Shown here: piece after piece, positions 36,900 to 48,810 of the stretch
Layout: the number at the start of each line of letters is the position of its first letter
How positions within the stretch are numbered: position 1 is the first letter of the stretch
Assembly: GCA_947593515.1 (NCBI GenBank)
Contig: CANQDQ010000005.1
Span: forward strand, 1-64,000
From: an uncultured Bacteroidales bacterium
Lineage (GTDB): Bacteria; Bacteroidota; Bacteroidia; Bacteroidales; UBA11471
Length of the DNA stretch: 64,000 bases
Direction: 5' to 3'
Program-made: the position numbers and the translations under genes
The notes under the pieces: model-generated
Told to the model about the DNA's origin: nothing
What the model saw: only the letters and a program-made list of their open reading frames with translations
Databases searched by the model: none

Positions 36900-37844
36900 T
36901 TACAAGCCTTTTTCCAGCAGGTATTTTTCGGCGTCGATAGCCGCACGGCAGCCGCTTGCCGCAGCCGTTACGGCTTGGCGGTACAGCGGGTCGGCAACGT
37001 CGCCGGCAGCGAACACGCCGGCAATGTTGGTGGCGGTGGTACGTCCGTCGGTTACGATGTAACCCGCTTCGTCGGTGGCGATGTCGGGGAACGCCTTTGT
37101 GTTGGGCGTGTGCCCGATAGCGAGGAAGAATCCGTCGATGGCGATGTCGATATATTCTTCGCGGTCTGTGCCCTTGTATTTTACGAGATGCGCTCCCTCT
37201 ACGCCGTTTTCGCCGAACAGTCCGACGGTTTGGGTCTCGAACAGCACTTCGATGTTTTCGCTCTGCATCACGCGTTCCTGCATGATTTTGGAGGCGCGCA
37301 GGTAGTCTTTCCGCACGATCATATATACTTTCGATGCCAGATGCGACAGGTATATGGCTTCTTCGCAAGCCGTATCGCCGCCGCCGACTACTGCCACGCG
37401 TTTTTTGCGATAGAAAAATCCGTCGCAGGTGGCACAGGCGGAGACGCCTTGACCGGCATATTTCGTTTCATCGGGCAGTCCGAGATATTTGGCGGAAGCG
37501 CCGGTGGCGATAATCAGTGCATCGGCTTCGACCGTTTTTTCGCCGTCGATGGTAAGGCGGTAGGGGGTATGGGAAAAATCGCTTTGCGTAACGATGCCGT
37601 TGCGTATGTCGGTGCCGAAACGCTGCGCCTGTTGGCGCAGCTGTTCCATCATTTCCGTTCCCGATACGCCTTCGGGATAGCCCGGAAAGTTTTCTATATC
37701 GGTGGTCGTGGTCAGTTGTCCGCCCGGTTGTATGCCTTCGTACAATACGGGCGAGAGATTGGCGCGTGCGGCATAAATGGCGGCGGTAAATCCGGCAGGT
37801 CCGGAACCTACGATAAGACAACGGATTCTTTCGATTGTTTCCAT
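36900..37844 (-). CDS. trxB: Thioredoxin-disulfide reductase
   Basis: IVGSGPAGFTAAIYAARANL; CATCDGFFYRKKRVAVVGGGDTACEEA. Confidence 0.96.
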   Translation of the reverse strand: METIERIRCLIVGSGPAGFTAAIYAARANLSPVLYEGIQPGGQLTTTTDIENFPGYPEGVSGTEMMEQLRQQAQRFGTDIRNGIVTQSDFSHTPYRLTIDGEKTVEADALIIATGASAKYLGLPDETKYAGQGVSACATCDGFFYRKKRVAVVGGGDTACEEAIYLSHLASKVYMIVRKDYLRASKIMQERVMQSENIEVLFETQTVGLFGENGVEGAHLVKYKGTDREEYIDIAIDGFFLAIGHTPNTKAFPDIATDEAGYIVTDGRTTATNIAGVFAAGDVADPLYRQAVTAAASGCRAAIDAEKYLLEKGL

Positions 37845-37869
37845 AGTTTTGATGTTTAGAGTGTTTATG

Positions 37870-38478
37870 TCAGCGTAAATCTATGATTTCGGCATTCGGA
37901 TATTTGTTTTTGTCGAAAACAAAATGGTCGGACGAAAAGTTTTTGCCCATTTCATACGATTGCAGCGTTATTTCTATTGAGGCGCCTCCCTCTTGTGTAA
38001 CGGATAGTCGGGTTATTTCATTCTTCTTTGCGTCCCATGTTACCGTTGCGGATTGTATGTCCGACGGCTCTTTCGGTCGAAGTACGGCGGTGTACATATC
38101 TCCGTTTTTTTCGGTGGATTGGCAGATGAAATCCTTTTTGTACGATTGCAGCAGCCGGAGCGGATTGGTCTGTTCCAATTCTTCGGCTTCGGGGGTGCTG
38201 ATATTCACTTCCTGTGCCGATTCGATGTAAGTCCATTGCGTCGTGCCGTCGAACCATACCGTCATGTCAGGGAGGTGCAAGACGAATTTTTCGCGCTGCA
38301 TATCGAGCGTTCCTGCGGTTTCGTCGCCCTCTTGACACAGCGTGAAGTTTATCGAAATGCTTTCGGCTTCGCTTATTTTCGCAATGGCTTTGTCGAGCGA
38401 AGCAATAGCATTCTCTTCTGTCCTACCGGGAAGGGCAAGCAGGAGAAGGGGCAATATGAAAAGCATCTTTTTGAACAT
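37870..38478 (-). CDS. LolA-like outer-membrane lipoprotein carrier protein
   Basis: MFKKMLFILPLLLLALPGRTEENAIASLDKAIAKISEAESISINFTLC...KFVLHLPDMTVWFDGTTQWTY. Confidence 0.82.
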   Translation of the reverse strand: MFKKMLFILPLLLLALPGRTEENAIASLDKAIAKISEAESISINFTLCQEGDETAGTLDMQREKFVLHLPDMTVWFDGTTQWTYIESAQEVNISTPEAEELEQTNPLRLLQSYKKDFICQSTEKNGDMYTAVLRPKEPSDIQSATVTWDAKKNEITRLSVTQEGGASIEITLQSYEMGKNFSSDHFVFDKNKYPNAEIIDLR

Positions 38479-38480
38479 GA

Positions 38481-40964
38481 CTATCGCAGCGATTCCAATA
38501 TCTGATCGAGGTGCATATCGTCCATGACGAGGACTTGGCGGGCTTTGCTGCCTTCGAACGGACCGACGATGCCGGCAGCCTCCAACTGGTCCATCAGCCG
38601 TCCGGCACGGTTGTAGCCGATAGCGAATTTCCGCTGAATGAGGGAGGTCGAGCCTTGCTGGTTGGCGACAATCAATCGGGCGGCGTCCTCGAAGAAGGGG
38701 TCGCGGTCTTTCAAGTCGTCGGCGTTTCCGGTGGCACCGCTGTTTTCCGTCACATATTCGGGCAGCAAGTACGCGGTAGGATAGCCTTGTTGCGCTCCGA
38801 TGTACTGGCAGATGCCTTCGACTTCGGGCGTGTCGATGAAAGCGCACTGTACGCGGGTGATGCCGCCGTTGCACGAAATCAACATATCGCCTTTGCCTAT
38901 CAGCTGGTTGGCGCCCGGCGTGTCGAGAATGGTGCGCGAGTCGATCATTGACGCCACTTTGAACGCAATGCGTGCAGGGAAGTTGGCTTTGATGCTGCCC
39001 GTGATGATGTTGGTCGAGGGGCGTTGGGTAGCAATAATCATATGTAACCCTGCCGCACGACCCAGTTGGGCAATGCGCGCGATAGGCATCTCGACTTCCC
39101 GTCCTGCCGTCATGATGAGGTCGCCGAACTCGTCGATGACCACTACTAAATAGGGCATATAGCGATGTCCCTTTTCGGGGTTGAGCTGGCGGGCTATGAA
39201 TTTGTCGTTATACTCTTTGATGTTGTGTACACGGGCGAGTTGCAGCAGTTTGAAACGACTGTCCATCTCCACGCACACCGAATTGAGCGTTTGCACCACC
39301 TTGTCGGTTTCGGTGATAATGGCATCTTCGCTGTCGGGCAGCTTTGCCAAGAAGTGGCGCTCGATAGAGCTGTACAAACTGAATTCCACCTTCTTGGGGT
39401 CGACCATCACGAATTTCAACTGCGAGGGGTGCTTCTTATACAGCAACGAGGTGATAATGGCATTCAGTCCCACCGATTTTCCTTGACCGGTCGCACCGGC
39501 TACCAGTATGTGCGGCATCTTGCAGAGATCGACCATGAATATTTCGTTGGTAATGGTTTTGCCCAATGCCAGCGGCAATTCGTAGGTGCATTCCTGAAAT
39601 TTCTGCGAAGCGATAATCGGGCGCATCATTACCGTCTGCGGGTTGTGGTTCGGCACCTCGATACCTACTGTACCTTTGCCCGGAATGGGGGCGATGATGC
39701 GAATTCCGAGAGCGGCGAGGCTGAGAGCTATATCGTCTTCGAGATTTTTGATTTTTGAAATTTTTATCCCCGCTTCGGGCACGATTTCGTAAAGCGTTAC
39801 CGTAGGACCGACGGTCGCTTTGATGGAGCTGATGCGTATGCCGTAGTTTTCGAGCGTGGTGATGATGCGCTGTTTATTGGCTTCCTGTTCCGCTATGTCG
39901 ATATTGGTGCCGCTTGAATTGTCGGGTTTCAACAGGTCGAACGACGGGGGCATGTAGTACGACAAATCGAGTGTCGGGTCGTATTTGTCGAGCTTTGCCT
40001 GTTTCGTAGCTTCGGCTTCATTCTTGCCTGCGTTTATTTCAAATTTCGGTTCCTCCGGCGTTTCCGTCAGTTTGTCGGGAGCGGGGTTATAAAGTGTAAA
40101 ATCTTCTTGCTCGGGCGTATCGAACGGGTATGGCATTTCGGCTGCCGGTGCAGCAGCATCGGGTTCGGAAGAATCGGACGCTGTAGCATCGATAATCGTC
40201 ATTTCTATATCGGACGGAGTTTTTTCGATGGATTCGCCATTTTCCTCCTCTTGCGGGGCATCGTTCATCGTTGCTTCCGACGTAACGACCGGCTCTTTTT
40301 TCTTCCGCTTGATGAAGTCCATGCGGAACAGGTGGCGCAGCGCCGATATGGTGCGGCGGCTTATGGCAATAGCCAGCAGCAATATGCCGGCGATGATAAG
40401 CAGCAGCGTGCCGGGCCAACCGATTGCCGATTCCAGCCACAAGGTTACGTAATAGCCTTGATACCCGCCTAAAAAGAGATAGGAGTCTTCGTAGAGGTGG
40501 CGAAAGAAAAATCCGCAGGCAAGCGATACGATGATGCAGAGCGCGGCTGTATATGCCAATGCTTTGGCAGTGGAAAATGTGATGACTTTCATCAGTTTCA
40601 ATCCCACGCTGCCTAAAAAGAACACGATGAAAAATGCCGATATGCCTATCCAGCGGTTTATGAACAAGTCGGCGCAATACGCGCCCCATAATCCTGTCCA
40701 ACTATGTATGCCGTTCCCGATATAGCGGGGCGATTTTATCGAATGGTGGTCGATGAGGCTTTGGTCGGCTGCACCGGAAAAGAAAAAGGAGATAAACGAA
40801 ATTGTCAGGAAGATGGTGAATATCAGCAGCAACAGCCCTCCGATGAAACGGGTGCGCTCGTCTTGCAGTACCCGTCGGGTTTTATGCAGGAAACCTTCGC
40901 GCGGAGGTATTGCGGCATTGTTCTCTTTTTTAGGCTTGGTATTATCGACTTTTTTGGTTGCCAT
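38481..40964 (-). CDS. ftsK: FtsK/SpoIIIE-type DNA translocase
   Basis: PHILVAGATGQGKSVGLNAIITSLLYKKHPSQLKFVMVDPKKVE; VVVIDEFGDLIMTAGREVE; C-term gamma-like winged helix. Confidence 0.96.
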   Translation of the reverse strand: MATKKVDNTKPKKENNAAIPPREGFLHKTRRVLQDERTRFIGGLLLLIFTIFLTISFISFFFSGAADQSLIDHHSIKSPRYIGNGIHSWTGLWGAYCADLFINRWIGISAFFIVFFLGSVGLKLMKVITFSTAKALAYTAALCIIVSLACGFFFRHLYEDSYLFLGGYQGYYVTLWLESAIGWPGTLLLIIAGILLLAIAISRRTISALRHLFRMDFIKRKKKEPVVTSEATMNDAPQEEENGESIEKTPSDIEMTIIDATASDSSEPDAAAPAAEMPYPFDTPEQEDFTLYNPAPDKLTETPEEPKFEINAGKNEAEATKQAKLDKYDPTLDLSYYMPPSFDLLKPDNSSGTNIDIAEQEANKQRIITTLENYGIRISSIKATVGPTVTLYEIVPEAGIKISKIKNLEDDIALSLAALGIRIIAPIPGKGTVGIEVPNHNPQTVMMRPIIASQKFQECTYELPLALGKTITNEIFMVDLCKMPHILVAGATGQGKSVGLNAIITSLLYKKHPSQLKFVMVDPKKVEFSLYSSIERHFLAKLPDSEDAIITETDKVVQTLNSVCVEMDSRFKLLQLARVHNIKEYNDKFIARQLNPEKGHRYMPYLVVVIDEFGDLIMTAGREVEMPIARIAQLGRAAGLHMIIATQRPSTNIITGSIKANFPARIAFKVASMIDSRTILDTPGANQLIGKGDMLISCNGGITRVQCAFIDTPEVEGICQYIGAQQGYPTAYLLPEYVTENSGATGNADDLKDRDPFFEDAARLIVANQQGSTSLIQRKFAIGYNRAGRLMDQLEAAGIVGPFEGSKARQVLVMDDMHLDQILESLR

Positions 40965-41037
40965 ATTCTCGTTTTTACGGATTACAAAAGTAATGACTTT
41001 TTGATAAAAAGAGCGATTTTATCGAGAAAACTTACGG

Positions 41038-42504
41038 TTATTTTTTCCAAAAATAAGAAGTAAAGAGTATCAGTACGGTGAAAATTTCAAGACGACCCAC
41101 CAGCATATCGAATGTCAGCAGCCATTTGCCGACGGTGGGTATCGTCTCGAACGAAAAGATCATTCCGCCGAGTGCCGGACCGATGTTGCTGATGCAGGAT
41201 ATGGAGCAGCCGAATGCCTCTTCGAGGGTCAATCCCATAGCCGACAGCACCAGCGAACTGACAATCGCCAGAAAAGCGTAAATGAACAAGAACGCCAAAA
41301 TCTTCGATACGATTTCGTAGGAGATGACTTGCTGGTTCACACGCACCGGAATGATGGCATTCGGGTGTATCTGCCGGTAAAATTCATTGACGGTATTTTT
41401 CATCAGCACGACGATGCGTATCACTTTGGCGCCGCCGCTGGTGGAGCCGGCGCACCCGCCGCAGAACATCAGCAGGCAGATGATGACGCAGAAGAAGGCG
41501 CCCCATTCCGCATAGTTTGAGGTAAGAAATCCCGTTGAAGAAATAATTGCCGACACTTGGAACAGAGCCGTGCGCAGCGTCCGTTCGATGCCCCATGTTT
41601 CGCCCGTGCCCGTTACGAACAAACCGGCGGCGATAAATACGGTGGCAATGGCGACGATGAACAGAAACCAGCGCACCTCTTCGTTGCCGAACATTTTTTT
41701 GAATTTGCCCTGCGTTGCCCAATATACCAATGAATAATTGACGCTCGACAGCAACATGAACACGATGATGACGTATTCCATGTAAGCCGAATCCCAATAC
41801 ATAAGTCCGTTTGCCTTTGTCGAAAAACCGCCAGTGGCAGCGGTCGTCATGGCATGGCATACGGCGTCGAATCCTCCCATCGGTCCGGCGAACAACAGGA
41901 CGGCTATCAGAGCCGTAATGCCGATGTAGGTCGTCCACAACCGCTTGGCTGTCTGGCTGATGCGCGGACGTATCTTATCGTACATGATACCCGACGTTTC
42001 GGCGGCGAACAGTTGCACGCCGCCTCCGCCTTTGTTGAGCAACGGCATGACCGCCAACGTGAAAAGTATGATGCCCAATCCGCCCAGCCACTGCGTCATA
42101 GAGCGCCAGAGAAGTATGCCGTGCGGCAGGCTTTCGATGTCGTGTATCACGCTGGCGCCGGTCGTCGTAACGCCCGACATCGTTTCAAAAAAGGCGTCGG
42201 TTACATTGTCTATGCTTCCTGAAATCAGGTAGGGCAGCATTCCCACTACCGAAAAGAAGAGCCACGACGAGGTAACGATAAGGAATCCGTCGCGTTTGCC
42301 GAACGTTCGGTGTTCGGCATTCGGATATTGGAAATAGGCGATGCAACCTAAAACGATGGAAATGGCTGTCGTTATGGCGAATGCCGGAAAATCGCCGTCG
42401 CCATACCAAAGCGATACGCCCAACGGCAGGAGCAGGAACAGCGTCTCTATGCCGAACAGCACGCCGATGGTTTTGAGTATGAGCCGATAATTTATCTTGA
42501 ACAT
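41038..42504 (-). CDS. trkH: TrkH-family potassium uptake protein
   Basis: ETMSGVTTTGASVIHDIESLPHGILLWRSMTQWLGGLGIILF; MFCGGCAGSTSGGAKVIRIVV. Confidence 0.94.
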   Translation of the reverse strand: MFKINYRLILKTIGVLFGIETLFLLLPLGVSLWYGDGDFPAFAITTAISIVLGCIAYFQYPNAEHRTFGKRDGFLIVTSSWLFFSVVGMLPYLISGSIDNVTDAFFETMSGVTTTGASVIHDIESLPHGILLWRSMTQWLGGLGIILFTLAVMPLLNKGGGGVQLFAAETSGIMYDKIRPRISQTAKRLWTTYIGITALIAVLLFAGPMGGFDAVCHAMTTAATGGFSTKANGLMYWDSAYMEYVIIVFMLLSSVNYSLVYWATQGKFKKMFGNEEVRWFLFIVAIATVFIAAGLFVTGTGETWGIERTLRTALFQVSAIISSTGFLTSNYAEWGAFFCVIICLLMFCGGCAGSTSGGAKVIRIVVLMKNTVNEFYRQIHPNAIIPVRVNQQVISYEIVSKILAFLFIYAFLAIVSSLVLSAMGLTLEEAFGCSISCISNIGPALGGMIFSFETIPTVGKWLLTFDMLVGRLEIFTVLILFTSYFWKK

Positions 42505-42507
42505 GAT

Positions 42508-43842
42508 TTATCCGAAAAGTTTCTCCAATTTATACAGTACCGTATTCAGACAGAATACCATGACGTGGTCGTTGGCTTCTATCTGCGTATTGCCGTTTAC
42601 AATCATCGCTTTTCCGTCGCGTATGAGACCGCCGAGCGTCAGGTCGCGCGGCAAGTCCAAATCTTTGACCGGCTTTTTCGTAATGGCTGCGCCCTCTTTA
42701 ACGACAAGTTCCGCCACTTCGGCATCGGAAAGGGCAAGGCATTTGGCGTTCGACGAATCTTCGTCGAGCAGTATTTGGAAAATGCGGCTGGCGGCAAGCA
42801 GTTTCTTGTTGATGACCGAACCGATGTCCAGTCCTTCTGCCGTAGGAATAAGCGAGAGGTTTTCGACTTCGGCTATCGTCTTGATTACCCCGAAGCGTTT
42901 GGCGGTGAGGCAGGCGAGAATATTGGTTTCTGCGCTGTCGGTCAGCGCGATGAAAGCGTCGGTATCCTGTATGCCCTCTTCCAGAAGCACTTCGGTGTCG
43001 CAGGCATCGCCGTTGATGATAGGAATGTCGGGTATCTTTTCGGCGAGCTGGTAGCAGCGGTCTTTGTCGATTTCGATGATTTTCATGCGCATCGACTCCG
43101 GCAGTATGCGGGCGAGCCGTATGGCGATGCGGCTGCCGCCCATCACCAATATCTTGCGGACGTCGATTTCTATTTTTCCGGTCAGCTGCTGTATGTCGTG
43201 TATATGTTCGGGCGTGGTGGTGAAATACACGATGTCGCCTGCCTCTATGATGTCGGAGCCGCGCGGTATGATGGTTTCCGACTTACGCCGTATGGCGGCG
43301 ATGTGGTAGAGCAGGTGCGTCTTGTTCAGCTCGAAAAGTTTCTGATTGAGAATGTGGGCGTTTTCGCGTATTTTCGCTCCGATGAGTATCAGTTCGCCGT
43401 TGCATAGCTCGAACCAGTTGCGCGCCCAGTTGTGGCTCAGAGCGGTAATCATTTCTTCGGCAGCCAGCATTTCAGGATAGATAAGGTCGTCGACCCCCAT
43501 CGCCTTGAAATGTTCGCGGTTTTCGGGCAGCATATATTCGTAGTTGTCGATGCGCGCCACCGTTTTGCGGCTGCCCAGATGTTTGGCGAGCTGGCAGGCT
43601 AAAATGTTCCGTGTCTCCGACGGCATGACGCCGATGAACAGGTCGGCATTGCCTACATTCGCCTGTTCCAAAATGTGGATAGAGGTGGGCGAGCCGGTAA
43701 CGGTCATCAGGTTGTAATTGGAATCGAGCCATCGCAACGTTTCCACGTCGGTATCGATGAGGACGATATCCAACTCTTCTTTTGAAAGCAGCTTTGCCAA
43801 ATGGACGCCTACTTCACCCGCACCTGCGATAACGATTTTCAT
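42508..43842 (-). CDS. trkA: Trk system potassium transporter TrkA
   Basis: MKIVIAGAGEVGVHLAKLLSKEELDIVLIDTD; two NAD-binding repeats. Confidence 0.95.
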   Translation of the reverse strand: MKIVIAGAGEVGVHLAKLLSKEELDIVLIDTDVETLRWLDSNYNLMTVTGSPTSIHILEQANVGNADLFIGVMPSETRNILACQLAKHLGSRKTVARIDNYEYMLPENREHFKAMGVDDLIYPEMLAAEEMITALSHNWARNWFELCNGELILIGAKIRENAHILNQKLFELNKTHLLYHIAAIRRKSETIIPRGSDIIEAGDIVYFTTTPEHIHDIQQLTGKIEIDVRKILVMGGSRIAIRLARILPESMRMKIIEIDKDRCYQLAEKIPDIPIINGDACDTEVLLEEGIQDTDAFIALTDSAETNILACLTAKRFGVIKTIAEVENLSLIPTAEGLDIGSVINKKLLAASRIFQILLDEDSSNAKCLALSDAEVAELVVKEGAAITKKPVKDLDLPRDLTLGGLIRDGKAMIVNGNTQIEANDHVMVFCLNTVLYKLEKLFG

Positions 43843-43863
43843 ATTGTAAAAATTTTTACCTTT

Positions 43864-45780
43864 CTATTGTTTCGCGCCGCCGCGCACGCATTCCGCTATG
43901 GCTGCGACGATGCTTTCTTCGTCCATGCCGCACAGGGTGTACAGCTCGGCTACGCTTCCGTGTTCGACGAAACGGTCGGGCAACCCGATGCGCTTTATGT
44001 GGGGCGTATAGCCGTTTTCCGCCATAAATTCCATGACTGCGCTGCCCAATCCGCCGTTCACTATACCGTCTTCCAGCGTGATGATGTGTTTGTATTTCCG
44101 TCCGATTTCATGCAATATTTCCGTGTCTATCGGTTTCAGAAATATCATGTCGTAGAGGGCTGCCGATATGCCTTGTGCGCGGACTTTCTCCACCGCTTTC
44201 TGCGCTATCTTGCCGATAGGTCCGATGGCGACGAGGGCGATGTCGGTGCCGTCGGCAAGGCGGCGACCTTTTCCTGTTTCGAGCAACTGCATGGGGCATT
44301 GCCATTCCACCTGCGACCCGCGCCCGCGCGGGTAGCGTATGGTGAAACACCCGTTGGCTTTTTGCGCCGTAAACATCAGGTGGCGCAGGTAGTGTTCGTC
44401 GATGGGCGACGCGATGGTCATGTTGGGAATGCACCGCATATAGGCAAGGTCGAATGCTCCGTGGTGCGTGGCGCCGTCTTCGCCGACCAGACCGGCGCGG
44501 TCGAGGCAGAACACGACGTGCAGGTTTTGTATGGCGACGTCGTGTATCACTTCGTCGAAAGCCCGCTGCATAAACGAAGAATAGATGTTGCAATAGGGGA
44601 TAAGCCCCTCTTTGGCAAGCCCTCCCGAAAACGTTACGGCGTGTTCTTCGGCTATTCCCACATCGAACGTGCGACGCGGATATTTTTCCATCATGTACGT
44701 CATGGAGCAGCCGGTGGGCATGGCGGGGGTGATGCCCACGATTCTTTCGTCGGCATCTGCCAGTTCCACCAATGTGTGTCCGAATACGTCTTGGAAACGG
44801 GGTGGCAGATTCGTTTCGTCCGGCAACAGCCGTTCGCCCGTTTCTTTGTTGAACCGACCCGGTGCGTGCCACGTCGTGGCATCTTTCTCGGCAGGGGCGT
44901 AGCCTTTGCCTTTTACGGTCTTGATATGCAGGATTTTCGGCCCCGACATATCCTTGATGTTGTTCAGCACCCGCACGAGATGTTTCACGTCGTGTCCGTC
45001 TATCGGTCCGAAATAGCGAATGTTCATGCCCTCGAAAATGTTTTGATGTCGGGCGATGAGGGCTTTCAGGCTGTTGTTGAAGCGCAGTATGGCGCCTCGC
45101 TGTTTTTCGGAGATGAGGCGCATACGCACCAGCAGACGATAGAGTTTGTACCGTATGTTGTTGTACAGCGGCAGCGTGTTGAATCGGGAGAGGTATTTAT
45201 GAAAAGCTCCGACGTTGTCGTCGATAGCCATATCGTTGTCGTTGAGAATGATAAGCAGGTTGTTCGGATTTATGGCGGCATTGTTCAACCCCTCGAAAGC
45301 CAATCCGCCGCCTATCGCTGCGTCACCTATGACGGCTACGACCAGACGGTCGGTTTCGTTTTTCAGATGGGAGGCGACCGCAAGACCCAACGCTGCCGAA
45401 ATGGAGTTGGAGGCATGACCGGCGGTGAATGTGTCGTATTCGCTTTCGGCAGGAGAGGGGAATCCGCTCAATCCTCCGAATTTGCGGTTGGTGTCGAATC
45501 GCTCCCGCCGTCCCGTCAGTATCTTATGCCCGTAGGCCTGATGCCCCACGTCCCACACGATGCGGTCGTAAGGCGTGTTCAACACGTAGTGCAGCGCCAC
45601 CGTAAGCTCCACCGTACCCAGACTCGAAGCGAAATGTCCGGGATTTTTCGAGAGCGAATCTATGATGAACTCGCGCAATTCGTTGCACACCTGCGGCAGT
45701 TGGTCGAGTTGCAGTTTCCGCAGGTCGTCGGGAATATATATGGTAGATAGTATTTCTCTTTTTTCCGTGTTCATATCCAT
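43864..45780 (-). CDS. dxs: 1-deoxy-D-xylulose-5-phosphate synthase
   Basis: [60 protein letters not shown]; start MDMNTEKRE or MNTEKRE. Confidence 0.96.
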   Translation of the reverse strand: MDMNTEKREILSTIYIPDDLRKLQLDQLPQVCNELREFIIDSLSKNPGHFASSLGTVELTVALHYVLNTPYDRIVWDVGHQAYGHKILTGRRERFDTNRKFGGLSGFPSPAESEYDTFTAGHASNSISAALGLAVASHLKNETDRLVVAVIGDAAIGGGLAFEGLNNAAINPNNLLIILNDNDMAIDDNVGAFHKYLSRFNTLPLYNNIRYKLYRLLVRMRLISEKQRGAILRFNNSLKALIARHQNIFEGMNIRYFGPIDGHDVKHLVRVLNNIKDMSGPKILHIKTVKGKGYAPAEKDATTWHAPGRFNKETGERLLPDETNLPPRFQDVFGHTLVELADADERIVGITPAMPTGCSMTYMMEKYPRRTFDVGIAEEHAVTFSGGLAKEGLIPYCNIYSSFMQRAFDEVIHDVAIQNLHVVFCLDRAGLVGEDGATHHGAFDLAYMRCIPNMTIASPIDEHYLRHLMFTAQKANGCFTIRYPRGRGSQVEWQCPMQLLETGKGRRLADGTDIALVAIGPIGKIAQKAVEKVRAQGISAALYDMIFLKPIDTEILHEIGRKYKHIITLEDGIVNGGLGSAVMEFMAENGYTPHIKRIGLPDRFVEHGSVAELYTLCGMDEESIVAAIAECVRGGAKQ

Positions 45781-45875
45781 GCAATAGAATTGCAAAGATA
45801 CGTTTTTTTTACAAGTAGATGTGTCGTAGGCAAAAATAAATGAATTTTCCTTTTTTTCCCGAAGCGACGGCATAA

Positions 45876-48407
45876 TTATTCGAACTCGACAACGGTGATG
45901 CCCGCTCCGCCGAATTGCACGTGTTCATCGTGAAAATCGCGTATGCCCGCCACGCCTTTCAGGTATTGGCGCACGAGCTGCCGCAGAATGCCCGTGCCCG
46001 TGCCGTGCAGAATGCGCACCTGCTCGGCGCCCGTCTGTATGGCGTCGTCGATGTAGTAGATGACCGCTTGCAGGGCTTCGTCGCCTCTCATGCCGCGAAT
46101 GTCTATCTCCCGACGGAAGTGCAGCTGCTTGTCCCGCATACTGTTGGCGGTATTTTCGCTCACGAAGGTGGCTTTTGCCGTCGGGTTTCGTTTTATCCGG
46201 TTGGGGCTTGTTTTTTCGAGCAATTCGGTTTTTACGGTCGTTTTCACCTGCCCGAAGACGACGGTTGCTTTTTTCCCGTTTATCTCCACCACTTCGCCGG
46301 CGGTCGATTGCCCTTGCAGGCACACGGCGTCGCCTACGGCGATGACGCTTTCTGTCGGTGCGGGTTTCGCCTCTTTCTTGGGACGGTTTTTCTTTTCCTC
46401 TTTCGCCTTTATTTTGGAAATCTTGTGGGCAATGGTATCGTCGTCGCAGCTCTCTGTTGCCAGTCCGCTTTTGAATGCGGCCAACTCCTGTCTTGCTTTT
46501 CGGGTTTTCTCCTTTTCGGCGTCGGCTTCTTTTATCGTGCGAATGGTATTTTCGATGCGGGCGTTTGCTTCGGCGACGAGTTGCTCGGCTTTCTCTTTGG
46601 CTTCTTTGAGAATGCGCTTGCGCTCTTTCTCTATCGCCTGCAAATCTGCCGAATACCGCTCGGTGATTTCGTCGAGCTGCTTTTCCCGCAGGCGGATATT
46701 CTGACGTTTGTTTTCCCAATATCGTTTGTCCCGCACGATGTCTTGCAGGTACTTGTCCATATCGATGTAGTCGGAGCCCACTTTTTCCGACGCATCGGCG
46801 ATGACCTCTTCGGGCAGTCCGATTTTGCGGGCTATCTCTATGGCGAACGAGCTGCCCGGATTGCCGATGGAGAGCTTGAACAGCGGCTGCATCAGGTGCC
46901 GGTCGTAGAGCATGGCGCCATTGACGATGCCGGCGGTATCTTCGGCAAAATGTTTCAGATTCTGGTAATGCGTGGTGATGACGCCGAAAGCCTCTTTCCG
47001 GTTAAAGCGGTCGAGCAGCGCTTCGGCTATGGCGCCGCCTATCTGCGGCTCGGTACCGCTGCCGAACTCGTCGATGAGCAGGAGGGTGGCGTTGTCGCAG
47101 TTCCGGACGAAAAATTTCATGTTCGTCAGGTGCGAGCTGTACGTACTCAGGTCGTTTTCAATCGATTGCTCGTCGCCGATGTCGATAAAGATGCGCTCGA
47201 AGACGCCCGTATGCGAATTTTCGTAAACCGGTATCAACATACCGCACTGCAACATATATTGCAACAGTCCCACCGTTTTCAGACACACCGATTTGCCGCC
47301 GGCATTCGGACCCGAAATGAGCAGTATGCGCTGTTTTTCCGTGAGCGTTATGTCGAGCGGTACGACCTGTTTCTGCTGCTTTTTCAACGCCAGATACAGA
47401 AGCGGGTGCACGGCATGATACCACTCTATCTGCCGACACTCTTCCACGTGCGGTAATAACCCGTTTATCTCCGCTGCCAACAAGGCTTTGGCGCGAATAA
47501 AATCGATGTCGGCAAGAAATTCATACGATTGCAGCAGGTCGGGCAGGGTGGGGCGCAGTTCGTCGGTGAAGCGGGTGAGAATGCGCACGATTTCGCGCCG
47601 TTCCTCCCCTTCGAGTTCCCGCACGCGGTTGTTGGCTTCCACCACTTCGGCAGGCTCCACATACACCGTTTTTCCGCTCGCCGACTCGTCGTGCACGATG
47701 CCTTGAATGCGGCGTTTGTAGGCAGGGCTTACCGGTATGACCAACCGACCGTCGCGTAGCGACGGAGCCACGTCTTTATCGACAAAACCATCGTTTTGCG
47801 CCTTTTTCAGAATCAGATTCAGACTGCGCGATATGCCTGCCGTCGTCCGGCTCAATTCGCGGCGTATCTCCGCCAATTCCGGCGACGCATTATCTTTCAC
47901 ACGACCGAATTTGTCGATGATTCGGTCGATTTTCACCAACAGCTGCGGAAATACCGCCACCTCGCTCGCCAGCGATTGCAGGTGCGGGTAGGGGCGCTCG
48001 CTCTCCTCATCGTCCGGCACGAGAAAATGCACGATGCCATTTATCGTTTCGAGCGACCGCCGCAGGTCGAAAAGCTCGGATTCATCGAGAAAAGTCCCCT
48101 CAATGCGCACGTGCTGCAACGACGGACGCACGTCGAAAAAATTGTCCGACGGAAAATTTTCCTCCGCCGACAGCAGCCGGCAAAACTCCTCCGTTTCCCG
48201 CAAGCGCGCATCGATGTCGGCAAACGAAGTCATAAACTTCATTTGCTCCACCCGCTCTTCGCCCAACGGACAAAGGCAGCGGTCGGCAATCAACCGGCGT
48301 ATCTTGTCGAACCCGATTTTCTCTTCAAAATTCTGCGGATAAAACACAATCTTGATTACTTGAAACTGTGGCAAAGGTAATAAAAAAAACTCCACGTCGC
48401 TACCCAC
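45876..48407 (-). CDS. mutS2: Endonuclease MutS2 (start uncertain)
   Basis: [64 protein letters not shown]-terminal Smr [24 protein letters not shown]...[16 protein letters not shown]. Confidence 0.93.
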   Translation of the reverse strand: MGSDVEFFLLPLPQFQVIKIVFYPQNFEEKIGFDKIRRLIADRCLCPLGEERVEQMKFMTSFADIDARLRETEEFCRLLSAEENFPSDNFFDVRPSLQHVRIEGTFLDESELFDLRRSLETINGIVHFLVPDDEESERPYPHLQSLASEVAVFPQLLVKIDRIIDKFGRVKDNASPELAEIRRELSRTTAGISRSLNLILKKAQNDGFVDKDVAPSLRDGRLVIPVSPAYKRRIQGIVHDESASGKTVYVEPAEVVEANNRVRELEGEERREIVRILTRFTDELRPTLPDLLQSYEFLADIDFIRAKALLAAEINGLLPHVEECRQIEWYHAVHPLLYLALKKQQKQVVPLDITLTEKQRILLISGPNAGGKSVCLKTVGLLQYMLQCGMLIPVYENSHTGVFERIFIDIGDEQSIENDLSTYSSHLTNMKFFVRNCDNATLLLIDEFGSGTEPQIGGAIAEALLDRFNRKEAFGVITTHYQNLKHFAEDTAGIVNGAMLYDRHLMQPLFKLSIGNPGSSFAIEIARKIGLPEEVIADASEKVGSDYIDMDKYLQDIVRDKRYWENKRQNIRLREKQLDEITERYSADLQAIEKERKRILKEAKEKAEQLVAEANARIENTIRTIKEADAEKEKTRKARQELAAFKSGLATESCDDDTIAHKISKIKAKEEKKNRPKKEAKPAPTESVIAVGDAVCLQGQSTAGEVVEINGKKATVVFGQVKTTVKTELLEKTSPNRIKRNPTAKATFVSENTANSMRDKQLHFRREIDIRGMRGDEALQAVIYYIDDAIQTGAEQVRILHGTGTGILRQLVRQYLKGVAGIRDFHDEHVQFGGAGITVVEFE

Positions 48408-48467
48408 ACACCTTGTAAGTATTGTCTGTTTGAATGATTTTTATTTAAAAGGATATTTTTGTAATGT

Positions 48468-48587
48468 TGCCTTTGCCGGTTGACTCTACCGTCCGATTTT
48501 TTCAACTCGCCTTGACCTTTATTGTTTTTACGGTAAAATATTGAAGAAAATGAAAAGAGGAGCTTGAAATCAGGTTCCTCTTTTTTA
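48468..48587 (+). ncRNA. Candidate small non-coding RNA upstream of mutS2
   Basis: Promoter-like TTTG (48429-48432) - 21 nt - TATTTTTG (48454-48461), then ~120 nt without a convincing ORF, ending in AAAAGAGGA...TTCCTCTTTTTT hairpin/T-run. Confidence 0.3.
48553..48587 (+). terminator. Intrinsic terminator in mutS2 upstream region
   Basis: AAAAGAGGA-gcttgaaatcaggt-TCCTCTTTTTT. Confidence 0.5.
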
Positions 48588-48810
48588 TAGTTTTTTTATA
48601 AGAAATATCATTGTGAAAATATATGATATATACTATTCTCATATTGTGATAATTAGAGAAATGCACGTAAAAAGTGTAAAATAATAGTTTCAATCTGTCA
48701 AAGAAAAGAAAGTTAAAAAATAAAAAAGACGCTTCCGATAAAAAAAAAATCTCCGTTTTGTGTGAAATATAAATTTTTTATATACCTTTGTCGCTAAAAG
48801 GCACTGTAAA

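Noticed and set aside
45915-47456. 513-aa + strand ORF
   Set aside because: Antisense of mutS2, which has clear MutS Walker A and Smr motifs.
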